A stretch of DNA of 10,644 nt from Dunaliella salina (taxonomy: Eukaryota; Chlorophyta; Chlorophyceae; Chlamydomonadales; Dunaliellaceae), in assembly GCA_002284615.2 (NCBI GenBank), contig MU069794.1, forward strand, positions 146,043 through 156,686. The letters are read 5' to 3'. Positions 1 through 6,533 of the stretch are shown in pieces; position 1 is the first letter of the stretch, and the number at the start of each line of letters is the position of its first letter. The notes below the pieces were generated by a model. It was not told the origin of the DNA. It was given only the letters and a program-made list of their open reading frames with translations, and made no database searches. The position numbers were made by a program, and so were the translations under genes.

Positions 1-1015
1 CCTTGCCGGGCTCAGATTGATCTGTTTGGGCTTTGAGCACTGCGTAAATGTGTGTGTACAAGAACAACAACTTTTGTCAAGGGTGTGCAAGTTGTGCACA
101 TATGGAAAACTTTTTTTTTTTAAGGGTGTAAGGTGTACACGAAGCTCAACAAAAGGGCTTGATTTGTGGCTGGTCTGCATTCATTTCACAGCAGTCTCGA
201 GCCCCAAGCCTTTTTTGGCTATGGATGGAATCCATAAAGCTGCTCAGACATCTTGAGCATCCTGGACTCCTCCTTTCAGAAATAGGGTGTGTAATATAAT
301 ATTATATTTTGAAAATCTGTATTATATAATATAAATGCGTAATATTAGATCATAATAGTACAGAATAAAAAATAAACCCATGAGCACCAGTAATGAGCAT
401 CGTTTTATATTATATTTACTATTGTATATTATTATATAATAAATAATATTAGTTGGGAGCTCCTCACCCTTTCAGAAAGGATGAGGCCCTGTACAGAAAT
501 TGGGCTTTGCTGAGACTCCTGCCAAGCTTTTGTCTGGCAAATTCTGGGGCAATGCATTTGGTGTCCAGCAAAAGTGCACAAAGCGGGGGGGTGTTAGTGC
601 ACACCTTCAATTGTGGTGGGCTGGCAAGGATGACTCTGGGTTCGATCGGAAGCACTCGGGGCTATCAACCAGCATAAAAGTTAATCGTAAGAGATGTAGG
701 GCTGCTCAGCTTTGTCTTACCAGATGTGGAAGCCCTGCTGATGATGCTTGGGAATTTTCCCGTGTATTAGACCTGCTGATCTGGTGTACGAAGGTATCAT
801 AGCCACTGCAATGCTTTGCAATCTGATTTCGTAGTGATGTTAACCAGAACAAGATTGTCCTGTTTTGCTTGGGCACTGGGAAACATTTCTGGGACCAGGG
901 TGTATTTTATTTTGAGGCGCTCATGTACGCATTTATTCGTGACCGCCTGTTGCAGACATATTTTGTAAGTTTAGCAGAGGAATGCCCTTCCCCCTCCGGC
1001 ATGCTTTACTTTTTC
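1..1015. other. Non-genic stretch upstream of the repeat array
   Basis: I see no convincing exon on either strand in this kilobase. Open frames are short (at most about 100 codons), overlap on both strands and match no family I know. I looked specifically for the eIF3e exon that should precede the terminal one, encoding the conserved stretch that ends in a Phe-Glu just before TYCRIHQ. I did not find it. A VFYFE stretch near 905-920 is superficially similar but has no GT donor after it. The region is therefore either intron of eIF3e or intergenic DNA. It contains the AT-rich island described separately. Confidence 0.5.
267..478. repeat. AT-rich palindromic island between direct repeats
   Basis: Positions 286-451 are almost pure A+T and hold perfect palindromes, including aatataatattatatt near 292-307 and tattatataata at 320-331, with attatataat again at 431-440. 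The island is bracketed by a direct repeat: ctcctcctttcagaaa at 267-282, and the same 16 bases with a 3-base insertion at 460-478. The flanking repeat suggests insertion of a roughly 177 bp AT-rich element or a local duplication. There is no coding capacity. The boundary repeat is seen directly; calling it a mobile element is inference. Confidence 0.5.
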
Positions 1016-1360
1016 CATGTTACACATACAGGCCCGCAGGAAGAACATGACAAGAGGGTTGCCAAAGGATGCAGTCTTCAGCATCCACAAGGCCCCCCTC
1101 TGTTTAGATGTCGTTGTTACTGTGGTCTTATCATGTTTTACACGAACAGGCCTGCAGTAGGAACATGACAAGAGGGTCGCCTAAGGATGCAGTCTGCAGC
1201 ATCCACAAGGCCCTCTCTTTTTAAATGTCGTTGTTGCTGTGATCTTTTCATGTTTTATATGAACAGGCCTGCAGTAGAAACATGACAGGAGGGTCGCCAA
1301 AGGATGCAGTCTTCAGCATCCACAAGGCCCTCTCTCAATGGCCAATATTGCTGTGTTGGA
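1016..1360 (+). repeat. Three tandem copies of a 116-117 bp unit
   Basis: Copies begin at catgtt at 1016, 1132 and 1249, giving periods of 116 and 117 bp. The third copy decays after about 1341. Each unit carries an acaggcc(t/c)gcag segment, an aacatgacaagagggt segment, ggatgcagtct(t/g)cagcatccacaaggcc, and an atgtcgttgtt(a/g)ctgtg tail. Copies differ by scattered substitutions, so the array is not fresh. Every unit contains an in-frame stop (the tga in acatga), and no frame stays open across units, so it is not a coding repeat. It lies just upstream of the eIF3e terminal exon and is probably intronic. Confidence 0.85.
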
Positions 1361-1487
1361 GCTCCCGCTACTGTGTCTCCCCAAGGCCTAGTCTTGGAGG
1401 TTGTTTTTGCTGTGCTAAAAGTTTCGCTGCTGAATATTTGCTTAGGTGCAGCCCATAAATCCTGGACTTGCAACAAGCATTGCTCTT

Positions 1488-1509
1488 TGGCATGCGTGCA
1501 TGCATGCAG
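1488..1509 (+). promoter_or_regulatory. 3' splice site of the last eIF3e intron
   Basis: The intron appears to end at gcatgcatgcag, with the last base at 1509 and the exon starting at ACC (Thr). This boundary is chosen because protein similarity to eIF3e begins exactly at TYCRIHQ. Residues read upstream in the same frame (ACMQ) do not match the Phe-Glu usually found before that motif. The pyrimidine tract is weak (ttgctcttt), and the last 20 bases are an alternating GCAT-rich run, an unusual acceptor context. Confidence 0.65.
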
Positions 1510-1767
1510 ACCTACTGCCGGATACACCAGACCATCGACATCAAGCTGCTTGCTGAGAGGCTCAACATGGGCATCGAGGCAGCAGAGAAGTGGATCACCA
1601 ACCTCATCCTCAATGCCCGCTTGAATGCCAAGATCGATGCCAAGAGTGGGACTGTTGTGATGGGCACCCAGTCAGAAAGTGTACACGAGCAGCTGGTAGA
1701 GAAGTCAAAGCAGCTGAGTGTGCGTACCTTCATGCTGGCCAACACTGTGGTGGGTACAGCGCGTTAA
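1510..1767 (+). CDS. eIF3e: eIF3 subunit e, terminal exon (PCI domain C-terminus)
   Basis: This exon encodes the last 85 residues of eukaryotic translation initiation factor 3 subunit e (INT6/p48), ending at TAA 1765-1767. eIF3e is a cytoplasmic scaffold subunit of eIF3, which loads the 43S pre-initiation complex. The visible part is the winged-helix half of the PCI domain. TYCRIHQTID opens it, then LLAERLN and AEKWITNLILNARL form the helix-turn-helix, and AKIDAKSGTVVMGTQ forms the wing. The tail HEQLVEKSKQL, then VRTFMLAN, is typical of the family. It ends shortly after the PCI domain, as I recall plant and algal forms do, without the longer animal tail. The family is about 440 residues, so roughly 80 percent lies upstream, beyond a long repeat-filled intron or outside the window. 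Recognition is strong and the exon looks intact. Confidence 0.92.
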   Translation, partial: TYCRIHQTIDIKLLAERLNMGIEAAEKWITNLILNARLNAKIDAKSGTVVMGTQSESVHEQLVEKSKQLSVRTFMLANTVVGTAR

Positions 1768-2395
1768 AGCGCATGTCTGCTGATTGCGTGGTTATGGAAA
1801 CCTGGAATGAGGGGAGGGCTCTTTGTGTCTTGGGATTTGTGGGGTTGTTGGTTTGTACTTGTGTGTTCGTTGTGTACAAAGAGAGGTGTCAAGGGTTGGT
1901 GTCAAGTGGTGGAGAAAGTACGCATTGAGTGCGTGAGTTCGGTTTTTTTGCCATGAATGTTTAGTTTTACCTCTGCAGTGGAGACGTTCTGCTTATTTTG
2001 CCCACCATGGTAGACAGCTCAACCCTAGAAATGAGAACGATGCAAGCAAAGGAAATTATCCTCGTATCAATGATGGAAAAGGATGTAAATGGCTGACTAA
2101 GGCTCTCAATAAGAGTAAAATGGAGGGGAGGGTTACACAGATTTACTTGCCGACATGGGCAGCTTAGCTGATGCAACAAGTTGCCTGGTGGAAGAAAGAA
2201 GTCCTTTCACAAAACGACTGACTGCTAGCCTGTTCATACGGCTCGTATGGTTTCATATGGTAGTCTGTTTATAAGGTAAGATAAGGGTGCTATGTATGCC
2301 TCGAGTGTGCATCTGAGCGGAATCAAATCCGCTTGATCTCCGGGGTGTAAGTCTGTTTATAAAAGAGGAAGTTCACTAGAAATAGCTTGCATTCG
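1768..2395 (+). other. eIF3e 3' region and downstream non-coding DNA
   Basis: This is G/T-rich DNA directly after the eIF3e stop codon, consistent with a 3' untranslated region at least in its first few hundred bases. No other gene is visible. A small hairpin (catacg 2235-2240, cgtatg 2244-2249, loop gct) and a direct repeat agtctgtttataa at 2262-2274 and 2350-2362 lie further on. The minus-strand open frame around 1967-2179 resembles nothing I know. Confidence 0.5.
2084..2088 (+). promoter_or_regulatory. Candidate TGTAA polyadenylation signal
   Basis: TGTAA occurs 317 bases after the eIF3e stop codon. TGTAA is the established poly(A) signal of volvocine and related green algae, so it would fit if the organism is a chlorophyte. 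A second TGTAA lies at about 2346. A pentamer is common by chance and the lineage is not proven, so the call is weak. Confidence 0.25.
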
Positions 2396-2665
2396 CCTTC
2401 ATGAAAGGAGTTTGTTGTCGTCCTGATTCATGAAAATGAGGAGAGGCTTGCACTGAGGTCATAGGTTGTACACACAATTCAGACGAAACCAACAGTCAAA
2501 GCACAAGACTAGGATACGGTGCAAAGAAGAGAAGAAAAAAGAAAAGATGAGCAGCAATCACGAAAAAAGTGACATCCGTTGCAAAGTGCCCACTTTAATG
2601 GGGACCCACACAGGGATTACAGAAATTAAGGCCTTCAGTCAAGACGCGCGACTGCTAGCCTGCTT
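2396..2665 (-). repeat. Dispersed repeat family, copy A
   Basis: This segment aligns along its length, in the same orientation, with 5689-6080. Shared blocks include ttcatgaaaggagtttgttg (copy B ttcatgaaagaagcttgttg), gaggcttgca followed by gtcataggtt, cagtcaaagc, a purine-rich gcaaagaagagaagaa block, gcaaagtgcccactttaatggggac, and tagcctgctt at the end. Copy A is about 120 bp shorter. No frame is open across it. On the - strand its distal end reads NQDDNKLLS, loosely like the LINE C-terminal QNQTNETYHL at about 8535-8565, so it might be LINE-derived. That link is speculative, and so is the strand assignment. Confidence 0.65.
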
Positions 2666-2689
2666 GTACACAGAAACATTGTCGTGAAC

Positions 2690-4344
2690 AAAGAAATAAA
2701 GTCTGCTCTGAAGCCTCCTTCCAAGATCGTCCATAATACGATGCTGTGCATTCCACTTGCACTGTGCCACTTGTGACCTGACTGCACCATTGCATTCCAG
2801 AGGTTGGCTACTGCTGCGCGATGTGAAGCCGCAGGAATCCACGACAAGTCAACACAATCTTGCGCATCCTTCTTGCAAAGGCACATTGCCAAACTCACCT
2901 ATGCGCACATCTGATGCAGCATGACCAAACAAAAGTCCCAAAGACTTCAAGGCGCCCAAAAAAATAAAATGTGCTGCATTTGCACCTCCTGAGTTCCCTC
3001 CACCAGCAAAACCCTCAGCAACCAGTCCATGGATCCTGTGAACACAGCTTGTACACCCGTACGTACGCAATGCACAACTTCACCACAAAACCGGCAATTC
3101 ACAGCCCCTGTTGTCCCAACCAGGATACTGCTACACACAGAGTAAGTGCTTGGACCAGACCAAAACTGCCAGCGGTTCCAACATGTGCACGCCTGAGCGC
3201 GTACAAAAGATACATGCCAACGAATACATGCCAACTCTGGGTCTCACAGCTACCCGCCCCACTGCACAGTCCTTCCATGGATATGCGGAACTCAACATCT
3301 CAGTCCATATCCTACTTATGCCACCGCCCATACAATGGCACAGCACTTGGATTTTGCACTCGCGCGCCAAATGCAGACCCATCATGAAAGGGGTCCCAAT
3401 CCTCACAAAAAGCTCACTCTCTCAGCAAAACCAGGGCTCTGGCGAGCTACAGGTGGCCTTCACTAGGAGGACAGCACCAAAATAACATCCAGGTCACGTT
3501 CAAATGCTACACCAGAAGCATCACCAGCATGTCCAGCCAATGCACAACAAGCATGAACAGACAAAATACAATCCATAGTGTCTCCAATCCCGAAATCATA
3601 GTCTGCACGTTTGCTTTGACTCGTGCCTCATGCACGCCAAAACAACAGCAGCAAATCTGTCCTTCAGAGTTACAACCTATGCCCAGCCTGCCACCCCCCT
3701 AGTCTAGGTCCCCAGGTGCAGTACTTAGCAATTGCACCTCATTCGACTATCTCTTGCGAGCCTCTCACCGGCATTCAAACATGCGGGTCCATCTCTCTCA
3801 CAGGGGGCGCTCGCTCCTGGGGACTGGGAGGTGGTCAGGACGTGAGCCCCTAGCATCCACGTCATGGCCAAACAAAAGGCCAAAAGAGTCCATAAAGCCT
3901 ACACTCACACCGTGGAATGCAACCATAGGAGCTGAAGTCCATTGTCCATTGTCCAAATCCATGGAGATTTCCAAAAATATCAGAAGGTTCCACCATCAAA
4001 TCAAAACCTCCAGTCTACAGGTGCTGCAAGCCAGCATGCAAGCAGAATTCTGTCGAGAGTCTCTGCTCTGATGCTCTTGCTTGTGCTTGCAAGTCTGAGC
4101 ACACGAGCTGCTACATCGGGCGCAGTAGCAAATCAGATTCTGATTTGCGCCCACTCAATCAGCACCGAAGCCAATACTTAGCTTCGCGTTCTTGTTGGGC
4201 CCCAAGGCACAGCCCACGACACCCTTCGCAAAGGCGCCATGGCTGCACCATCAGCTCAGCCTGCCCAGGAGGGCGGCTTCGCTGCCAAACTGTTATGTTG
4301 TTGTGATTACATCTGCTATTGTTTTGTAGCCTGAGCCTTGCAAT
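2690..4344. other. Region without an assignable gene
   Basis: Open frames of 60-138 codons exist on both strands, but they overlap each other and I recognise none. On the - strand, GLLFGHAASDV (about 2940-2908) and GLLFGHDVDAR (about 3880-3848) are similar, and the underlying DNA (catgaccaaacaaaag, catggccaaacaaaag) is a short direct repeat about 940 bp apart. This hints at two diverged copies of a minus-strand coding sequence, possibly more transposon debris. The region is C/A-rich on the + strand. It also holds a strong hairpin near 4118-4152. Confidence 0.4.
4118..4152. repeat. Hairpin-forming inverted repeat
   Basis: gcaaatcaga (4128-4137) and tctgatttgc (4139-4148) are exact reverse complements separated by one base. 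Across a six-base bulge the stem can resume with gggc (4118-4121) and gccc (4149-4152). No poly-T run follows it and no adjacent gene is recognised, so I assign no function. Confidence 0.7.
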
Positions 4345-4506
4345 GGGTATACAAAGACGTATACTCAATGCGGAGTGAAACTACCTGAGGATGAGAGCAA
4401 AAAAAGATGACATGTTTTTCATCTTGGGGATCAGGAGCCTGACATTAACATGGTTAGGGGGAAGAGCCAGAATTCCAAGTTGCTGTCTCATTACAAAGGG
4501 TGTGGA

Positions 4507-4521
4507 CACGGAGTCTGAAGG
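4507..4521. repeat. 15 bp target-site duplication, left copy
   Basis: cacggagtctgaagg is identical to 4679-4693. The bases on either side differ (4506 a versus 4678 g, 4522 t versus 4694 g), so the match is exactly 15 bp. On the - strand it encodes the conserved Phe-Arg-Leu-Arg of the LINE protein, so it is duplicated host (LINE) sequence rather than part of the inserted element. Confidence 0.9.
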
Positions 4522-4678
4522 TCAGGTTACATCGCTATATCCGCCTACGAGGGCAGCTGAGCGGAAACACAGACCTGGAACTAGTCTTCAAAAAATGCGT
4601 ATAAAAATGTCAACTGTTGAGGAACATGCGCTCAAAGTACCACATAAAGCAAAGGTTCTCCAAGTAAGCACAAGTAAG
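4522..4678 (-). mobile_element. Short retroelement (SINE-like) inserted in LINE M2
   Basis: This is a 157 bp non-coding element flanked by a perfect 15 bp direct repeat. It aligns with 6358-6518 in opposite orientation. Shared blocks, in - strand sense, are cttggagaacc near the head, caacagttgaca in the middle, then caggtctgtgtttccgctca, and ggcggatatagcgatgtaacc at the end. The 3' end carries TGTAACCTGA, like the other copy and like the LINE 3' ends in this window. The head has a 10 bp tandem duplication (gtgcttactt twice) absent from the other copy. I see no clear RNA polymerase III A or B box, so it may be a SINE of unknown origin or the 5'-truncated 3' end of another LINE. It lies in the same orientation as the LINE it interrupts. 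Confidence 0.85.
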
Positions 4679-4693
4679 CACGGAGTCTGAAGG
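4679..4693. repeat. 15 bp target-site duplication, right copy
   Basis: This is an exact copy of 4507-4521. Deleting the element plus one repeat copy rejoins the LINE codons in the same frame across the FRLR motif, which confirms it as a true target-site duplication. Confidence 0.9.
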
Positions 4694-5179
4694 GAGCCAC
4701 GCTCCGAAGAACTTCTTGGGGGAGGTCAAGGGTGGGGGAGCCTGAAAGGGGAACAAGTGGCCACAGCTCTGTGTTTGTAGGCAGGGCGCACCATTGACGG
4801 TATGTCAGCAGTTTGCTGTTGTGGGGCGTGCGTCTGAAAATGGAGCCCAATACTGCAGATGTCTGATCCTGAGGCCCACGACAAACCAGTTAACATCAAT
4901 TGGTTCACAATTCAGCAGCTTTTGTTTGAAACTGTGAGAGTGTTTCAACCCATCCATGGCAGATAGGATGTGAGAGGACCAGCAATCATCAGATGAGGAG
5001 CTCAATCGTATGTTAGCATGTAAAACCTTTCTCATGGTGCAGCTGTTGCAACGAGTGAAAGAGTTGTATTGGCGCAGAGCTGCATGAAACCAATTGAACT
5101 CAAGGGGCTCCAGAGCACACTCTTACATAACTGACCAAGAAGGGGCGGTGTCTCTGACTCCCACTTCTTGTCTGAGAAG

Positions 5180-5664
5180 AAATCTCAAAGAAGAGATCAG
5201 CGTACTTGTCTTGAGGAGCGCAAATACTTGCACAATTACAAAGGAGAAGGGCATATTTCTCGTCTTGCAAGTCTTGTAGATCACAAAGATCACAGTGACC
5301 ATTCACACCATCCTGCCAACAAGCTCTCTCTACTCCCTACGTGTGGGCCCGTAGCCTGAAACAGGGAATACTTAGCTACACTCGTCTTCCTAAATCCAAA
5401 TGAAGGTGTCTAAGGCTTTGGAAGGCGCAGCCTCAACACTAAAAGGGTTCAAAGGAGAAGCGATCCAACGATGGAAAGTAGTCCGCTTTTGGTTGAGACC
5501 CCTGGGATCGGCGCTGCCCAAGTCATGCCAAATGACACACAACCGTGCCCGCAAGTCTTTTGCAAGACCCAAGCAGTAACCACCGTCCCATTATTTACAG
5601 ACGGTTTATACAGCTCACTCCTTTGCAGCCCCCCAAATGCAGTCAGAGCTTCTGATGTCCAGCA
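5180..5664 (-). pseudogene. LINE reverse transcriptase C-terminus, fragment M1 (broken)
   Basis: This is a second decayed copy of the same C-terminal module, upstream of M2 on the - strand. It starts at CWTSEALTAFGGLQRSE (P2 copy CWTAQVLDAFQGLQRCD). After a frameshift near 5590 it reads KDLRARLCVIW and DPRGLNQK, and after another near 5405 HLHLDLGRRV. Two in-frame TAG codons follow (5376-5378 and 5337-5339), the second inside the FRLRAHT segment. The zinc-binding-like region GHCDLCDLQDLQDEKYALLLC has the C-x2-C pair and last Cys, but Tyr where M2 has His (DEKH). The frame then runs through SICAPQDKYADLFFEISS and stops matching exactly where M2 begins. The reverse transcriptase active-site region is missing. 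Confidence 0.75.
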
Positions 5665-5688
5665 TTTTGCACCAAAAAGCTTGTTGTT

Positions 5689-6080
5689 GCCTTGTTTCAT
5701 GAAAGAAGCTTGTTGTTGTCCTGGATGATGAGATAAAACAAATTGAAAGACTGTACGGCAGGCAAGAAACCATCTGATTCACCTTCAGAAGAGAGGGTGG
5801 CCGTTCTAGGAGTGAGGGAAGAGACGCTTGCATAGAGTTCATAGGTTTTACACAATGGTTGCAACCATTGAATGGTTACAATGGGGCATAGGCTTCACAC
5901 GACTCAGAAGAAGCCATCAGTCAAAGCGCGAGACCTCTAGGATATGGTGTAAAGAAGGGAAGAATGAAAGAGTCATGAAAAGTTCGATGTCTATTGCAAA
6001 GTGCCCGCTTTATAATGGGGACCAATGCAGCATGAAGGGAATGAGGAAATGTGAAGTTCCAGCGAGCATATAGCCTGCTT
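5689..6080 (-). repeat. Dispersed repeat family, copy B
   Basis: This is the longer relative of 2396-2665, with the same order of blocks. Extra material includes about 70 bp near 5740-5815 and an internal duplication. Cataggttttacac (5840-5853) and cataggcttcacac (5887-5900) bracket a palindromic insert with aatggttgcaaccatt (5854-5869, a perfect 16 bp palindrome). On the - strand the end next to M1 reads QDNNKLLS and, in another frame, KQGNNKLFG. These resemble LINE C-terminal residues, so part of copy B may be the tail of a further LINE copy. Confidence 0.6.
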
Positions 6081-6342
6081 CCGCTGGTGGGGCTCACTTT
6101 CAGTGCCAGCGCTGACTGTTTGGTCTTTCCACTTCTCTCTATGTATACACCAAGACTTCAGGGCTTTGACCATCTCTCTCTTGCACTCGGTGAAAAGAAA
6201 AGAACAGAAAGTCTATGGAAGCCAAAGGCCGCGTGCATTAAGGGAAGAACCCCTAACAAAAGTTAGAGGCCTCACTTGGTGTCTGGATATCTGGAGTCTA
6301 GAGTCAGACATATCATGAGCATTCCGGCCAAGACCTCTCGTG
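6081..6342. other. No recognisable feature
   Basis: This spacer lies between repeat copy B and the second short element. Short open frames occur on both strands with no family resemblance. Confidence 0.4.
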
Positions 6343-6357
6343 CCAATTTTCTCAGTG
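6343..6357. repeat. Degenerate target-site duplication, left copy
   Basis: ccaattttctcagtg matches ccacttatcactgtg (6519-6533) at 11 of 15 positions. It has the same 15 bp length and the same placement, abutting the element, as the perfect duplication around the other copy. Confidence 0.55.
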
Positions 6358-6518
6358 CATACTTGGAGAACCTTCGTATCATGTGGTTTTATGAGCCCGT
6401 GTTTTTCAACAGTTGACAACGCTGTACACAGCTTTTTAGGCTTGCCTAGTTTCAGGTCTGTGTTTCCGCTCAGCTGAGCTTGTAGGCGGATATAGCGATG
6501 TAACCTTACCTTACCTTT
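6358..6518 (+). mobile_element. Short retroelement (SINE-like), second copy
   Basis: This is a 161 bp element in + orientation, homologous to the reverse complement of 4522-4678. It begins catacttggagaacc, passes tcaacagttgaca, then caggtctgtgtttccgctca, and ggcggatatagcgatgtaacc. It ends in a short simple-repeat tail, TAACCTTACCTTACC (6501-6515). Tail reiterations are typical of non-LTR retroelement 3' ends. Its flanking 15 bp repeats have decayed to 11 of 15 matches, so this insertion looks older than the one in M2. No polymerase III promoter boxes are evident and there is no coding capacity. Confidence 0.8.
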
Positions 6519-6533
6519 CCACTTATCACTGTG
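6519..6533. repeat. Degenerate target-site duplication, right copy
   Basis: ccacttatcactgtg directly follows the element tail and pairs with 6343-6357 at 11 of 15 positions. Confidence 0.55.

Larger units (their letters stand above)
4345..5174 (-). pseudogene. LINE reverse transcriptase C-terminus, fragment M2 (broken)
   Basis: This is a decayed C-terminal piece of a non-LTR retrotransposon polyprotein. It aligns residue by residue with the + strand copy at 9420-10020. In order, on the - strand: VGVRDTAPSWSV (other copy LGVKHTTPNWAV), PLEFNWFHAAL (PLQFYWFR-like), TMRKVLHA (TLRRVLKA), DDCWSSHILSAM (SCWTAQVLDAF), GLRIRHLQYW, then LDLPQEVLRSVAPFRLR (LDPSQHVVRNVSRFRLR). Next come VHTL and ETATWNS, and a zinc-binding-like tail ending QDEKHVIFFC and VSLRIEYTSLY. 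Defects are a TAA at 5123-5125, a frameshift near 4825, and two TAA codons at 4454-4456 and 4445-4447 by the cysteines. A short element is inserted at 4522-4678. The reverse transcriptase catalytic core is absent. It abuts fragment M1 directly. The family call comes from cross-alignment and memory, not a search. Confidence 0.75.

Noticed and set aside
869..1168. 99-codon plus-strand frame with VFYFE, considered as the penultimate eIF3e exon
   Set aside because: The residues before it do not match the eIF3e sequence expected upstream of TYCRIHQ, no GT donor follows the Glu codon, and the frame runs into the tandem repeats.
1016..1360. CRISPR-like array
   Set aside because: Only three diverged 116-117 bp head-to-tail units with no spacer structure, in a eukaryotic context.
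2971..3387. 138-codon plus-strand frame
   Set aside because: It overlaps other open frames on both strands, has low-complexity His/Pro/Thr/Ser-rich composition and matches no recognisable domain. It is probably an effect of C/A-rich sequence.
6358..6518. tRNA-derived SINE, because of ctcagctgag and gcggatatagc resembling a tRNA 5' end
   Set aside because: The two pieces are in the wrong order and orientation for an A box, and no GGTTCGANTCC-like B box follows. Pol III origin is not supported.
4522..6518. One large transposon with 160 bp terminal inverted repeats spanning 4522-6518
   Set aside because: Each arm has its own target-site duplication, and the arms differ in divergence. They are independent insertions of one short element, not ends of a single unit.
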